From Actinokineospora spheciospongiae (GTDB taxonomy: Bacteria > Actinomycetota > Actinomycetes > Mycobacteriales > Pseudonocardiaceae): DNA of 64,000 nucleotides. Position 1 is the first letter of the stretch. Every line of letters starts with the position of its first letter. This document shows positions 1-9,561 of this stretch, one piece after another. The stretch lies in contig NZ_AYXG01000099.1 in assembly GCF_000564855.1 (NCBI RefSeq), positions 1-64,000 of the forward strand, in the 5' to 3' direction. Position numbers and translations under genes: made by a program. Under the pieces are notes generated by a model. The model had not been told where the DNA came from, ran no database searches, and saw only the letters and a list, made by a program, of their open reading frames with translations.

Positions 1-233
1 CCCCCACCCAAGCACATCCACCCACCCGGGCATTCGGTCACCGGGCCGGCGGTTTGTGGGGGGTCGGCGGCTGCGCACAGTGGGTCCGGTGTGGCTGGCT
101 GGCCGCCGGGCCGGCGGGCCGGCGGTCGAGGGCGGTCGATGGCGGTGCTGGCGGGGTTCGGCCAGGGTGGTGGGCTTCGGGGTGGTGGCCGGCCTTGCGG
201 GGCGTGGGGTGGCCGACCGGGGTCGGGGCGGGG
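1..233. other. Gene-free left edge
   Basis: This stretch lies downstream of proB and runs to the window edge. It is very GC-rich and strand-asymmetric, with G-rich runs on the plus strand. I see no supported reading frame, tRNA or clear terminator here. Open frames crossing it are antisense shadows of proB. Confidence 0.5.
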
Positions 234-1355
234 CTAGATCAGGGGGACGAGGTCGTCGGCGTGGACCACTTCGCGGCGTTGGTCCAGGGGGAGGTCTTGG
301 GTGGAGTGGCCCAGGAGGGCGGGGAGTTCGGCGGAGTCGAAGTTGGTGATGCCGCGGGCGACGGTGACACCGCTGGTGTTCCGCAGTTCCAGGACGTCGC
401 CCGCGACGAAGTCGCCGGTGGTGGTGGTGATGCCCGCGGCCAGGAGGGAGCGGCGGCGGGTGACCACGGCCGCGACGGCGCCGTCGTCGAGGGTGAGGGT
501 GCCCTTGGTGTCCGCGGCGTAGCCGAGCCAGAAGCGGCGGGAGGTGAGGCGGCGGCCGCCCGCGGCGAAGGCGGTGCCGACGTCGGCCGCGCCGAGGGCC
601 GCTTTGGCCTGGGCGGCGGAGGTGAGCAGGACCGGGACGCCCGCGGCTGAGGCGAGGCGGGCGGCGGCCAGTTTTGAGGCCATGCCGCCGGTTCCGAGGC
701 CGGAGGCACCGGTGCTGCCCGCCCGCACACCGTCCACATCGGACTCTCCGGCCACCTCGTCGATCCGGCGGGCGGCGCCGAGGCGGGGGTCGCCGTCGTA
801 GAGGGCGTCCACATCGGACAGGAGGATCAGGGCGTCGGCGCCGACGAGGTGGGCGACGAGGGCGGCCAGGCGGTCGTTGTCGCCGAAGCGGATCTCCTCG
901 GTGGCCACGGTGTCGTTCTCGTTGACGACCGGGACCGCGCCGAGGGCCAGCAGGCGCGACAGGGTGCGCTGGGCGTTGCGGTAGTGCGAGCGGCGGACCA
1001 CGTCGTCCGCGGTGAGCAGGACCTGGCCGACCTGGAGGGAGTAGCGGGCGAAGGATTCCACGTACGCGTGCGCCAGGAGGATCTGGCCGACGCTGGCGGC
1101 GGCCTGCTGGGTCGCTAGGTCGCGGGGGCGGCGGGCGATGCCCAACGGCGCCAGGCCCGCCGCGATGGCGCCCGAGGACACCAGGATGACCTGGCTGCCC
1201 GCGGCGAGCCTGGCCGCCAGGGCGTCCACCAGCGCGTCGAGCCGGGCCGGGTCGAGCCCGCCCTCGGCGGTGGTCAGCGACGACGAGCCGACCTTGACCA
1301 CCATGACCCGGGCCGCCGCGATGGCGGCCCGGGTGGGGGAGCCCGCGACGGTCAC
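234..1355 (-). CDS. proB: Glutamate 5-kinase (ProB)
   Basis: It phosphorylates L-glutamate with ATP to glutamyl-5-phosphate, the first committed step of proline synthesis, in the cytosol. The 373-residue protein has an amino-acid-kinase domain from about residue 17, with the nucleotide motif KVGSSSL at 21-27 and VVNENDTV near 148. A C-terminal PUA domain starts near 285, which is the full-length two-domain form. The GTG start overlaps the obg stop by three bases (GTGA), so the two genes are translationally coupled, and other in-frame starts upstream lie inside obg. ProB enzymes of this type are normally inhibited by proline. proA is not visible and may lie left of the window edge. Confidence 0.95.
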   Translation of the reverse strand: MTVAGSPTRAAIAAARVMVVKVGSSSLTTAEGGLDPARLDALVDALAARLAAGSQVILVSSGAIAAGLAPLGIARRPRDLATQQAAASVGQILLAHAYVESFARYSLQVGQVLLTADDVVRRSHYRNAQRTLSRLLALGAVPVVNENDTVATEEIRFGDNDRLAALVAHLVGADALILLSDVDALYDGDPRLGAARRIDEVAGESDVDGVRAGSTGASGLGTGGMASKLAAARLASAAGVPVLLTSAAQAKAALGAADVGTAFAAGGRRLTSRRFWLGYAADTKGTLTLDDGAVAAVVTRRRSLLAAGITTTTGDFVAGDVLELRNTSGVTVARGITNFDSAELPALLGHSTQDLPLDQRREVVHADDLVPLI

Positions 1356-2791
1356 AGGTCCTCGTCGTCGGTGCGGGTGCGGCGGGCGATCTTGGCGGCC
1401 TTGCGCTCCGAGGCGCCGACGCGCTCGTTGAGGTCGAGCCGCGGGTCGCTGCCGCGGTTGTGCATGAGCATCGCGATGCCCGCGGGCGTGGAGGGCTCCC
1501 AGTCGAAGGTGACGCCGCCGATGGTGACCGGGCACCCGGGGACCGCGCCCGCCTTGGCCAGCGCGTCCTCGACCCCGAGGCGGGCCAGCCGGTCGCCCAG
1601 GTAGCCGACGGCCTCGGTGTTGTTGAAGTCGGTCTGCCGAATCCAGCGGGCGGGGCGCTCGCCGTGCACGAAGAACGCGCCCTCCTCCTCCGGGTCGGCG
1701 ACCACGGTGAAGCCCGCGTCGTCGACGGCGGTGGGGCGCAGCACGATGCGGCTGGGCTCGGGGGCGGGCTTGGCCGCGCGGTCGTCCTCGATGACCTTGG
1801 CCAGGGCGAAGCTCAGCTCGCGCAGGCCCTCGCGGGTGGCCGTCGAGACTTCGAACACCGGCAGGCCGCGGGCCTCGATGTCCGGGCGGATCAGCTCGGC
1901 CAGCTCCCGGGCCTCGGGCACGTCGACCTTGTTCAGCACCACCAGGCGCGGCCGGTCGGCGAGGTCGCCGCCGAGGGCGGGGGTGTAGCGGGCCAGCTCC
2001 TCCTCCAGCGCGTCGATGTCCGACAGCGGGTCGCGGTCGGCCTCGAAGGTGGCGCAGTCGACCACGTGCACCAGCACCGAGCAGCGCTCGATGTGCCGCA
2101 GGAAGTCCAGGCCCAGGCCCTTGCCCTGGCTGGCGCCGGGGATCAGGCCGGGCACGTCGGCGATGGTGTAGATCGACTCGCCCGCGGTGACCACCCCGAG
2201 GTTGGGCACCAGGGTGGTGAACGGGTAGTCGGCGATCTTCGGGCGGGCCTGCGACAGCACCGAGATCAACGACGACTTGCCCGCCGAGGGGAAGCCGAGC
2301 AGCCCGGCGTCGGCCACCGAGCGCAGCTCCAGGACCAGGTCGCGGGTCTCGCCCGGCTCGCCCAGCAGGGCGAAGCCGGGGGCGCGGCGGGCCTTGGAGG
2401 CCAGCGCGGCGTTGCCGAGGCCGCCCCGGCCGCCCTGGGCGGCGACGAAGCGGGTGCCGTGGCCGACGAGGTCGACGATGATCTCGCCGTCCGGGTCGAG
2501 GATGACGGTGCCGTCGGGGACGTGCAGCTCCAGGTCCTCGCCGGTGGCGCCGTCGCGGTTGGCGCCGTGGCCCTGCTTGCCGTTGGACGCGCTGGCGTGC
2601 GGGCGGAAGTGGAAGTCGAGCAGGGTGTGGACGTTGCTGTCGACGACCAGCACGACGTTGCCGCCGTTGCCGCCGTTGCCGCCGTCGGGGCCGCCGAGGG
2701 GCTTGTACTTCTCGCGGTGCACCGAGGCGCAGCCGTTGCCGCCACTGCCCGCGGCGACGTGGATCACCACGCGGTCGACGAATCGGGACAC
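1352..2791 (-). CDS. obg: Obg/CgtA family GTPase
   Basis: This is an essential ribosome-associated GTPase linked to 50S assembly and stress signalling. The 479-residue protein shows the glycine-rich Obg fold in the first ~160 residues (repeated GGNGG), then a G domain with P-loop GFPSAGKSS near 168 and the NKVD base-recognition motif near 285. A C-terminal OCT domain spans roughly 360-430, followed by a charged tail. The start ATG gives the canonical MSRFVDRV opening. It is downstream of rplU-rpmA but separated from them by a strong terminator, and it is coupled to proB. Confidence 0.97.
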   Translation of the reverse strand: MSRFVDRVVIHVAAGSGGNGCASVHREKYKPLGGPDGGNGGNGGNVVLVVDSNVHTLLDFHFRPHASASNGKQGHGANRDGATGEDLELHVPDGTVILDPDGEIIVDLVGHGTRFVAAQGGRGGLGNAALASKARRAPGFALLGEPGETRDLVLELRSVADAGLLGFPSAGKSSLISVLSQARPKIADYPFTTLVPNLGVVTAGESIYTIADVPGLIPGASQGKGLGLDFLRHIERCSVLVHVVDCATFEADRDPLSDIDALEEELARYTPALGGDLADRPRLVVLNKVDVPEARELAELIRPDIEARGLPVFEVSTATREGLRELSFALAKVIEDDRAAKPAPEPSRIVLRPTAVDDAGFTVVADPEEEGAFFVHGERPARWIRQTDFNNTEAVGYLGDRLARLGVEDALAKAGAVPGCPVTIGGVTFDWEPSTPAGIAMLMHNRGSDPRLDLNERVGASERKAAKIARRTRTDDEDL

Positions 2792-2810
2792 CTGGGGTTC
2801 CTCTCAGAGA

Positions 2811-2856
2811 CAAAAAACGAGGGGCGGGCCGGATGAAGCTCCAGCCCGCCCCTCGT
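2811..2856 (-). terminator. Rho-independent terminator after rpmA
   Basis: Perfect 13-bp inverted arms at 2817-2829 and 2844-2856 are followed, in the minus-strand direction, by a run of six T. It lies just after the rpmA stop and before obg, so it should end or attenuate the rplU-rpmA transcript. The arms read ACGAGGGGCGGGC and its complement. Confidence 0.85.
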
Positions 2857-2880
2857 GGGGTCTTCCCGCTCGGTTCGGGC

Positions 2881-3141
2881 TTACGCCGCCTCGACCGGGA
2901 CGATGTTCACGGTCTTGCGACCGCGCTTGGCGCCGAACTGGACGGCACCGGCGGCGAGGGCGAACAGCGTGTCGTCCTTGCCGCGGCCGACGTTGACACC
3001 CGGGTGGAACTTGGTGCCGCGCTGGCGGATCAGGATCTCGCCGGACTTGACGACCTGGCCGCCGTAGCGCTTCACACCGAGGTACTGGGCATTCGAGTCA
3101 CGCCCGTTGCGGGAGCTGGATGCACCCTTCTTGTGTGCCAT
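2881..3141 (-). CDS. rpmA: 50S ribosomal protein L27
   Basis: This 86-residue protein of the large subunit lies near the peptidyl-transferase centre. The sequence opens [16 protein letters not shown], the typical L27 N-terminus that reaches the P-site tRNA, and contains the conserved QRGTKFHPG core. Length is normal. It follows rplU by 15 bases in the usual L21-L27 operon and ends in a strong intrinsic terminator. Confidence 0.98.
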   Translation of the reverse strand: MAHKKGASSSRNGRDSNAQYLGVKRYGGQVVKSGEILIRQRGTKFHPGVNVGRGKDDTLFALAAGAVQFGAKRGRKTVNIVPVEAA

Positions 3142-3156
3142 GTCTGCTCAGTCCCT

Positions 3157-3465
3157 CTACTTGGTGATGCCGGTGACCTCGACGCGGGTCAACTTCTGGC
3201 GGTGACCCTGGCGCTTGTGGTATCCGGTCTTGTTCTTGAACTTGTGGATGCGGATCTTGGGGCCCTTGGTCTGCTCGACCACCTTGCCCGTCACGGACAC
3301 CTTGGCGAGGGCGTCCGCGTCGGTGGTGACGTCGGTGCCGTCGACCACGAGGACGGCCGTGAGGTTGAGCTCGGCGCCCGGGGTGCCCTCGAGCTTCTCG
3401 ACCTCGACGACGTCGCCAACAGCCACCTTGTACTGCTTGCCGCCGGTCTTGACGATCGCGTACAT
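3157..3465 (-). CDS. rplU: 50S ribosomal protein L21
   Basis: This 102-residue 23S rRNA-binding protein of the large subunit opens with [14 protein letters not shown]. It has the C-terminal block [13 protein letters not shown] followed by TRVEVTGI, both diagnostic of L21. It is the first gene of the rplU-rpmA pair. The 184 bases upstream, up to the rne stop, hold an rne terminator and presumably its promoter. I could not assign an autoregulatory leader with confidence. Confidence 0.98.
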   Translation of the reverse strand: MYAIVKTGGKQYKVAVGDVVEVEKLEGTPGAELNLTAVLVVDGTDVTTDADALAKVSVTGKVVEQTKGPKIRIHKFKNKTGYHKRQGHRQKLTRVEVTGITK

Positions 3466-3604
3466 CGGGACGGAAGTCTCCTGCTACTAGACGATGGGGG
3501 TCTTGCGCGCCCTCGACCGTGGGGGAAACGACCGCGGTCCGGGCTTCGCACGACACAGCCCGCCGATGGGAGGGCCGTGTGTCAGGTTACGTGTCGGCGG
3601 GAAT

Positions 3605-3644
3605 CGGGGTCAAACCGGGGGGTGCTTTCCCCGGTCCGACCCCG
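3605..3644 (-). terminator. Hairpin terminator after rne
   Basis: A two-part stem: 3605-3611 pairs with 3638-3644, and an inner 7-bp stem 3614-3620 pairs with 3629-3635, with two-base bulges on each side. It sits five bases beyond the rne stop. There is no strong T-tract, so termination efficiency is uncertain. Confidence 0.55.
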
Positions 3645-3649
3645 GTTCC

Positions 3650-6511
3650 TCAGGCCTCCGGGCCGCCGACGGGCGGGCCCGCGGGGCGCGAGGCGGCCCG
3701 TCGGGCGCGCCTGCGCGGGGCGGCGGGCACGGACACGGGCTCCGGCTCGGCGAGGGCGGCCTCGGTGCGGCTGTCGAGCGGCGTGGTGCTCTCCACCCGC
3801 GCGTGGCCGTTGCGGTCGCCAGGCTCGCCCGTGAGCGGCTCGGAGCCGTCCCGCTGGGCGGGAGCAGCGGCCGGGGCGCTCACGACCTCCGGGACGTCGC
3901 GGACGGGGGCCTTGGCCTGCTCGTCCGCCGCGGCGGCGGCGGCCCGCTGCGACCTGCCGTTGGCGCGGTCGTTGCGGTGCCCGTTGTCCCTGCCGTTGTC
4001 CTTGTGGCCGCCGTCGCGCTGGCCGTTCTCACGGCCGTTGTCCCGGTTGCCGTTGTCCCTGGACTGACCGGACTGGTGGCCGTTGTTCTGCCCCTCGTCC
4101 CTGGTCGAGTCCTTCGAGTCCTTGGCCGCGTTGTCGTCGCCGTTGCGGTTGCGGTTCCGGTTGCGACCGCCACCGCCGCCGTTGCCCTGGCCCTTCTCCG
4201 GCTGCGGGGGCTGCTGGGGCTGCCCACCGCCCGCGGCGGCCTTGACGTTGGGCTCGGTGGAGACCATGACGCCGCGGCCCTTGCAGTGCTCGCAGGTGTG
4301 GCTGAACGCCTCCAGCAGGCCGGTGCCGACCCGCTTGCGGGTCATCTGGACCAGGCCGAGCGAGGTCACCTCGGCGACCTGGTGGCGGGTGCGGTCGCGG
4401 CCAAGGCACTCGGTCAGCCTGCGCAGCACCAGGTCGCGGTTGGACTCCAGCACCATGTCGATGAAGTCGATCACGATGATGCCGCCGATGTCGCGCAGCC
4501 GGAGCTGGCGGACGATCTCCTCGGCCGACTCCAGGTTGTTGCGGGTGACCGTCTCCTCCAGGTTGCCCCCGGAGCCGGTGTACTTGCCGGTGTTGACGTC
4601 GATGACGGTCATCGCCTCGGTGCGGTCGATCACCAGGTAGCCGCCCGAGGGCAGCCAGACCTTGCGGTCGAGCGCCTTGAGCAGCTGCTCGTCGATGCGG
4701 TGCTCGGCGAAGACGTCCTTGGGCCCGACGTGGCGGCGGACCCGCTCCAGCAGCTCCGGGGCGACGTGGCGGACGTAGGCGTCGATGGTCTCCCAGGCGG
4801 TCTCGCCCTGCACCACCAGCGAGGTGAAGTCCTCGGTGAACAGGTCGCGGACGACCTTGACCAGCAGGTCGGGCTCCTCGTAGAGCAGCGTCGGCGCGCC
4901 GGACTTCTTGCCGACGCTGCCGTCGGACTTCTCCTTGATGACCTGCCACTGCGCCTGCAGGCGGCGCACGTCGCGGCCGAGCTCCTCCTCGCTGATGCCC
5001 TCCGAGGCGGTGCGGATGATCACACCCGCGTCCTCGGGGACGATGCGCTTGAGCACGTCCTTGAGCCTGCGCCGCTCGTTCTCCGGCAGCTTGCGGGAGA
5101 TGCCGGTGGCGCCGCCGCCGGGCACGTAGACCAGGAAGCGGCCGGGCAGGCTGATCTGGGTGGTCAGCCTGGCGCCCTTGTGGCCCACCGGGTCCTTGGT
5201 GACCTGCACCAGCACGCTGTCGCCGGTGGACAGCGCCTGCTCGATCTTGCGGGCCTTGCCGTCCAGCCCGGCGGCGTCCCAGTCGACCTCACCGGCGTAG
5301 AGCACGGCGTTGCGGCCGCGGCCGATGTCGACGAAGGCGGCCTCCATGCTGGGCAGCACGTTCTGCACCCGGCCCAGGAAGACGTTGCCGACCAGCGAGC
5401 CGCTGCCCGCGGAGGTGACGAAGTGCTCGACGAGGACGCCGTCCTCGAGCACGCCGATCTGAATCCGGTCGGTGTGCTCGCGCACGACCATGGCGCGGTC
5501 GACGGCCTCGCGGCGGGCCAGGAACTCCGCCTCGGACAGGATCGGCGCACGCCTGCGGCCCGCCTCGCGGCCGTCGCGGCGGCGCTGGCGCTTGGCCTCC
5601 AGCCGGGTCGAGCCGCGCACGCTGCGCACCTCGTCGCGGGCGTTGGCCGCCTCGGTCTTCTCGTCGCGCGGTTCGCGGGGCTCACGCGGTTCGCGGGCCT
5701 CGCGGACGTGGACGACGGTGTTCGGCGGGTCGTCGTGGGTGGCGCTGTCGTCGTCGCCGCCCTTGCGGCGCCTGCGGCGGCGACGGCGGCGGCTGCCGCC
5801 GGAGTCGCCGTCGTCGTCGGAGTCGCCGTCGGTGTCCGCGTCGGACTCGGCGGGTTCCTCGGCGTCCGCGGGCTGCTCAGCCTCGGCGCGGGCGGGCTTC
5901 TCCGGCTTGTCGGGCTGCTCGGAGTCGTTCTGGTCGGTGTCGTCGGCGGCACCCTTGCCGCGACCGCGGCCGCGGCGGCCGCGACGGCGGCGGCGGCTGC
6001 CGGAGCCGTCCTCGTCGTCGTCGCCGTCGTCGAAGTGCTCATCGGACTCGACCGGGGCGGGCTCGTCCTCGACCGGCTCCGGCCGGGGGGTCCGCGCGGG
6101 CTTGGCCGGGGCGGCCTCGGGCGGCAGGAACAGCGGGGAGGCCGAGGCGAACACCGGGGTCGGGGGAATCCGCCGGGCGGGTTCGGGGGTCAGCGCGGTC
6201 TCGACCACGGCGGCCTCGACGACCTCGGGCTCGACGTGGTTCTCGTCGGCGGGGGCGTCGCCCTCCCACGGGGCGTCGCCGGTCAGCGCCGCGGCGACCC
6301 GCAGGGCCGTCTCCCTGGCCACGCTGGACTGCGCGCCGCGCACCGCCTCGCCGAGGTCGGCGAGGGCGGCAATGACGTCCTTGCTGCTGACCGAGAGCAG
6401 CTTGGCGAGCGCGTGCACCCGCACCTTGGCGGGCAGCTCGGCCAGTGCGGCCTCGGTGGATGTGGTTGTGTCCCCGCCGGTGGTGCCGGCAGGGCTGGAC
6501 TTGTCGGACAT
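3650..6511 (-). CDS. rne: Ribonuclease E/G
   Basis: This endoribonuclease handles rRNA maturation and mRNA decay. The 953-residue protein begins with an IF2_N-like helical domain (about 27-72, KVRVHALAKLLSVSSKDV). An acidic/arginine-rich low-complexity region follows, then an S1 RNA-binding domain near 355-420 and the catalytic DNase-I-like region with DVNTGKYTG and IIVIDFIDM near 635-690. The Zn-link motif CEHCKGRG is near 745. The C-terminal tail is disordered and contains RDNG/RENG-type repeats at about 810-855. This layout matches actinobacterial enzymes, with extensions on both sides of the core. A good GGAGGAG ribosome site precedes the ATG. Confidence 0.96.
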   Translation of the reverse strand: MSDKSSPAGTTGGDTTTSTEAALAELPAKVRVHALAKLLSVSSKDVIAALADLGEAVRGAQSSVARETALRVAAALTGDAPWEGDAPADENHVEPEVVEAAVVETALTPEPARRIPPTPVFASASPLFLPPEAAPAKPARTPRPEPVEDEPAPVESDEHFDDGDDDEDGSGSRRRRRGRRGRGRGKGAADDTDQNDSEQPDKPEKPARAEAEQPADAEEPAESDADTDGDSDDDGDSGGSRRRRRRRRRKGGDDDSATHDDPPNTVVHVREAREPREPREPRDEKTEAANARDEVRSVRGSTRLEAKRQRRRDGREAGRRRAPILSEAEFLARREAVDRAMVVREHTDRIQIGVLEDGVLVEHFVTSAGSGSLVGNVFLGRVQNVLPSMEAAFVDIGRGRNAVLYAGEVDWDAAGLDGKARKIEQALSTGDSVLVQVTKDPVGHKGARLTTQISLPGRFLVYVPGGGATGISRKLPENERRRLKDVLKRIVPEDAGVIIRTASEGISEEELGRDVRRLQAQWQVIKEKSDGSVGKKSGAPTLLYEEPDLLVKVVRDLFTEDFTSLVVQGETAWETIDAYVRHVAPELLERVRRHVGPKDVFAEHRIDEQLLKALDRKVWLPSGGYLVIDRTEAMTVIDVNTGKYTGSGGNLEETVTRNNLESAEEIVRQLRLRDIGGIIVIDFIDMVLESNRDLVLRRLTECLGRDRTRHQVAEVTSLGLVQMTRKRVGTGLLEAFSHTCEHCKGRGVMVSTEPNVKAAAGGGQPQQPPQPEKGQGNGGGGGRNRNRNRNGDDNAAKDSKDSTRDEGQNNGHQSGQSRDNGNRDNGRENGQRDGGHKDNGRDNGHRNDRANGRSQRAAAAAADEQAKAPVRDVPEVVSAPAAAPAQRDGSEPLTGEPGDRNGHARVESTTPLDSRTEAALAEPEPVSVPAAPRRRARRAASRPAGPPVGGPEA

Positions 6512-6700
6512 GTAGCTCCTCCACCCCCGGGCGCGTCGTGTGGACGCCGCCGCTCAGGGGCCTCGTTGTCATTTCCACCGCGCGAAGCGGCGGGAATCCT
6601 CGCCTCTCACCGCCCCGACCACCGGACATGGGACCGGCGGCCTGCGGACGGCAGGTCTTTCGACAACGGGTCGAGGCGCTCTGTTGTCTCCCCGGTCGGA

Positions 6701-7453
6701 CTAGCCGATCGCCGCCCGGTCGTGGGCGAGCGGATCGGTCAGACCGCCACCGTCGTCAAGCCGTCCCTGGGCCATCCGGGTCGCCTTCGCGGGCACCGGC
6801 GGTTCCAGGGCGGCGACGACACGGAGCGCGCTCAGCACGTCGTCGGGTCGCACGGCCGGTGTTGTCTGCCGGACGACCACCACCAGTATCCCACACGAAC
6901 GCCCCGCATCAGACATGTCGATGCCCACAGCGTCCGGCGAGTCCGCCGCGAGTTCCGCGGAATCGACCACTTCGGCGGAGATCACCGCAGGTCGGGCGTC
7001 GATCAGCCGCCTGCCGTCCTTGGTTAGCCGTTCCACCTCGACGTGCTCGGTGGCCATCAGCGCGTCCACCGCGGCGGCCAGTTCGGGCGCGCCGACGCCC
7101 GGCAGGGCGATCCGCCAGCGGCTGGCCTCCATCCGCTCGGCCAGCCCACCGGGTCCGGCCTGCACGGCCTCCAGCACGTCCAGGCCCGGGGCGAGCGCGG
7201 CGTCGAGCACCTGGGCCAGCCGGTCCGGGTCGAGGGCCTGCACGACCTGCAGCTCGACGTACTCGGCCTCGCTGGCCACCCCGGTCGGCGCGGCCCCGAT
7301 CCAGGAGATCTTGGGGTGCGGGTTGAACCCCTGCGAGTAGGCCATCGGCACGCCCGCCCGGCGCAGCGCCCGTTCGAAGGCGCGCGCGACGTCGCGGTGG
7401 GAGGTGAAGCGGAGCCTGCCCCGCTTGGCGTAGCGCAGGCGCAGCTTCTGCAC
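6701..7453 (-). CDS. TIGR03936-type radical-SAM-linked protein (DUF2344)
   Basis: The 250-residue protein opens (GTG) QKLRLRYAKRGRLRFTSHRDVARAFERALRRAGV and has the NPHPKISWIGAAPTGVASEAEYVE block typical of DUF2344. The function is not established. The family is normally adjacent or fused to the TIGR03960 radical SAM protein in actinobacteria, with rne downstream. Here rne is next, as expected, but the radical SAM partner lies about 2.1 kb away beyond a subtilase and a GNAT gene. The start was chosen at the first residue of family similarity. Confidence 0.85.
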   Translation of the reverse strand: MQKLRLRYAKRGRLRFTSHRDVARAFERALRRAGVPMAYSQGFNPHPKISWIGAAPTGVASEAEYVELQVVQALDPDRLAQVLDAALAPGLDVLEAVQAGPGGLAERMEASRWRIALPGVGAPELAAAVDALMATEHVEVERLTKDGRRLIDARPAVISAEVVDSAELAADSPDAVGIDMSDAGRSCGILVVVVRQTTPAVRPDDVLSALRVVAALEPPVPAKATRMAQGRLDDGGGLTDPLAHDRAAIG

Positions 7454-7673
7454 CGGCGGCGCCGAGGGGTTGGGCTGATCCTGGCGGCTCAGGACTACTC
7501 CTTACGGTGGTGCGGCACTGCTCCGGTGGTGCGCGGAGCGGCATGGTGGCACCGTACCGGCAGCCCCATTTCGGTCCGCGCGCTTGTTTCGGTCCGGGGT
7601 GGTGATTACCGTCCGCAGGCGAGTCGACAGCCGGTGCCCGAGGAGGTCCGGCGGTCCAGCCCTGGAGGTCACC

Positions 7674-9077
7674 GTGCTCCTGCCCCGCCGCGCGACGGCG
7701 GCCGCGGTCGGTGCCACGCTGGCCGCGAGCGCGCTGTTGACCCAGGTCACAGCGGACGCGGCCCCGTTGCCCGACGACGCGGTGCCGTGCCGCGCCGACG
7801 TGCCGACCGCCCGCTACCTGGTGCTGTTCGATCCCGGGACCACCGCCGAGGCGGCCTCGGTGTCGACGACCCTGGCCTGCGGGGCCGCGGTCGTCTTCCA
7901 CGACGCGATCGATGTGGCGGTCGTCACTTCCGCCGACTCGCGCTTCGCCGACCGGATCGGCCGCGACCGGGCGTTCAGCGCGGGTGCCGCGGTGGGCGAG
8001 GTGGCCGAGCGGGAGCCGCTGCCGGAGGCGGTGGGGCCGGTGGCCGACACCGACCGCACCGGTGAGCAGTGGGACATGGACATGATCGGCGCGCCCGCCG
8101 CGCACCGGGTGTCCCCCGGCGACCGGGACGTGCTGGTGGGCGTGCTGGACTCCGGGGTGGACGCGAGCCACCCCGACCTGGCCGCCGCGGTGGACCCGGC
8201 CGCGTCGGCGGGCTGCCTCACCGGGGTGGCCGACCCCTCCCCCGCCGCCTGGGCGCCCACCACCTCGACGCACGGCACGCACGTGGCGGGCCTGATCGCC
8301 GCCGCGGACGACGGCCGGGGCATCACCGGCGTGGCCCCCGGCGTGCGGCTGGCCTCGGTGCGGGTGGTCGACGACCGCGGCCTGGTGTTCCCGGAGGCGG
8401 TGGTGTGCGGGCTGGTGTGGGCCGCCGACCACGGCGTGCGGGTGGCCAACAGCAGCTACTTCGTCGACCCGTGGCAACTGACCTGCGACCGCGGCGCCGA
8501 GCACGTGGTCTTCGAGGCGGTGCGCCGGGCGGTGGAGCACGCGACCGACTCCGGGGTGCTGACCGTGGCGGCGGCGTCCAACGGCGGGATCGACCTGGCC
8601 GAGCCCCGCGGCGAGGCCTCGGACCTGGCGGGCGGCAGGCGGGTGCTGGACTCGGGCTGCAAGGTGCTGCCGGGCGGGCTGCGCGGGGTGCTGACCGTGT
8701 CCGCGGTCGGTCCCGACCGGCTCAAGGCGGGCTACAGCTCCTACGGCCTCGGTTCGGTCGACGTCACCGCCCCCGGTGGTGAGCGCGACGACCGCTGCGT
8801 GCTGTCCACCGTGCCCGGCGGCTACGCCACGGACTGCGGGACGTCGATGGCGACCCCGCACGCGACCGGGGTGGTCGCGCTGCTGGCCTCCCGGCACCCG
8901 TGGGCCACGCCGCAGCAGCTCACCCGGATGGCCACCGCGCAGGCCGAGTCCGTTCCGTGCCCGTCGGACTACGACCTCGACGGTTCCGGCGCGCAGGACG
9001 CCTACTGCTCGGGCTACGCGGCGTTCAACAGCTTCTACGGCCACGGCATGGTCGACGCGCTGGCGGCGGTCGACTAG
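7674..9077 (+). CDS. Secreted S8 family serine peptidase (subtilase)
   Basis: This is an extracellular or envelope endopeptidase of about 467 residues. The start is the GTG at 7674 because GGAGGT lies four bases upstream and it directly begins a signal peptide (LLPRRATAAAVGATLAASALL) ending near ADAA. The catalytic triad is visible: Asp in GVLDSGVDASHPDL, His in THGTHVAGLIAA and Ser in GTSMATPHATGVVALLAS. Several Cys residues suggest disulphides after export. The gene runs on the opposite strand to its neighbours and separates the DUF2344 and radical SAM genes, so it is probably an insertion into the ancestral order. The substrate is unknown. Confidence 0.93.
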   Translation: MLLPRRATAAAVGATLAASALLTQVTADAAPLPDDAVPCRADVPTARYLVLFDPGTTAEAASVSTTLACGAAVVFHDAIDVAVVTSADSRFADRIGRDRAFSAGAAVGEVAEREPLPEAVGPVADTDRTGEQWDMDMIGAPAAHRVSPGDRDVLVGVLDSGVDASHPDLAAAVDPAASAGCLTGVADPSPAAWAPTTSTHGTHVAGLIAAADDGRGITGVAPGVRLASVRVVDDRGLVFPEAVVCGLVWAADHGVRVANSSYFVDPWQLTCDRGAEHVVFEAVRRAVEHATDSGVLTVAAASNGGIDLAEPRGEASDLAGGRRVLDSGCKVLPGGLRGVLTVSAVGPDRLKAGYSSYGLGSVDVTAPGGERDDRCVLSTVPGGYATDCGTSMATPHATGVVALLASRHPWATPQQLTRMATAQAESVPCPSDYDLDGSGAQDAYCSGYAAFNSFYGHGMVDALAAVD

Positions 9078-9111
9078 TCGACGGACGCGCCCGCGGCGGT
9101 CGGCCGACCGC

Positions 9112-9561
9112 TCAGCCGGGCGGGAGCCGCAGCAGCAGCGAGGTCGCCGGGGCGAAGCCGTGCCTGCCGTAGAACGGGACGGACCGCTCGGTGGGGCTCA
9201 GCACGACCCGCGCGTACCCCTCGGCGTCGGCGTGGGCCAGCGCCGCGGCCAGCATCTCCGCGCCGATCCCCCGGTCGCGGTGGCCGGGGGCGACGTAGGC
9301 GTTGCCGATGTGGCCCCACCGGCTCGCGGGAGCGCCCGGCTTGGGCATCCGGGTGAATTCGAGCATGTTCATCGAGCCCACCGGCGTCTCGCCGTCGAAG
9401 GCCAGCCAGAACGCGCGGTGGTGCCACTCGGCGGCGAGCCAGTCGGCGAACGCGGCGTCGAAGCCGGGGTCGTCGACCGGGCCGCGGTCCTCCTCGGTCC
9501 AGGCCCGCCGCAGCGCGGCCAGGGAAGCCGTGTCGGCTTCCCCGGCGCGGCGGACCGTCAT
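9112..9561 (-). CDS. GNAT family N-acetyltransferase
   Basis: This 149-residue acetyl-CoA-dependent acetyltransferase shows the motif A region HIGNAYVAPGHRDRGIGAEML (acetyl-CoA pyrophosphate loop) and a terminal FYGRHGF motif. The acceptor cannot be told. Its ATG overlaps the radical SAM stop (ATGA), so it is co-translated with that gene. Most actinobacterial neighbourhoods lack a gene at this point. Confidence 0.88.
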   Translation of the reverse strand: MTVRRAGEADTASLAALRRAWTEEDRGPVDDPGFDAAFADWLAAEWHHRAFWLAFDGETPVGSMNMLEFTRMPKPGAPASRWGHIGNAYVAPGHRDRGIGAEMLAAALAHADAEGYARVVLSPTERSVPFYGRHGFAPATSLLLRLPPG

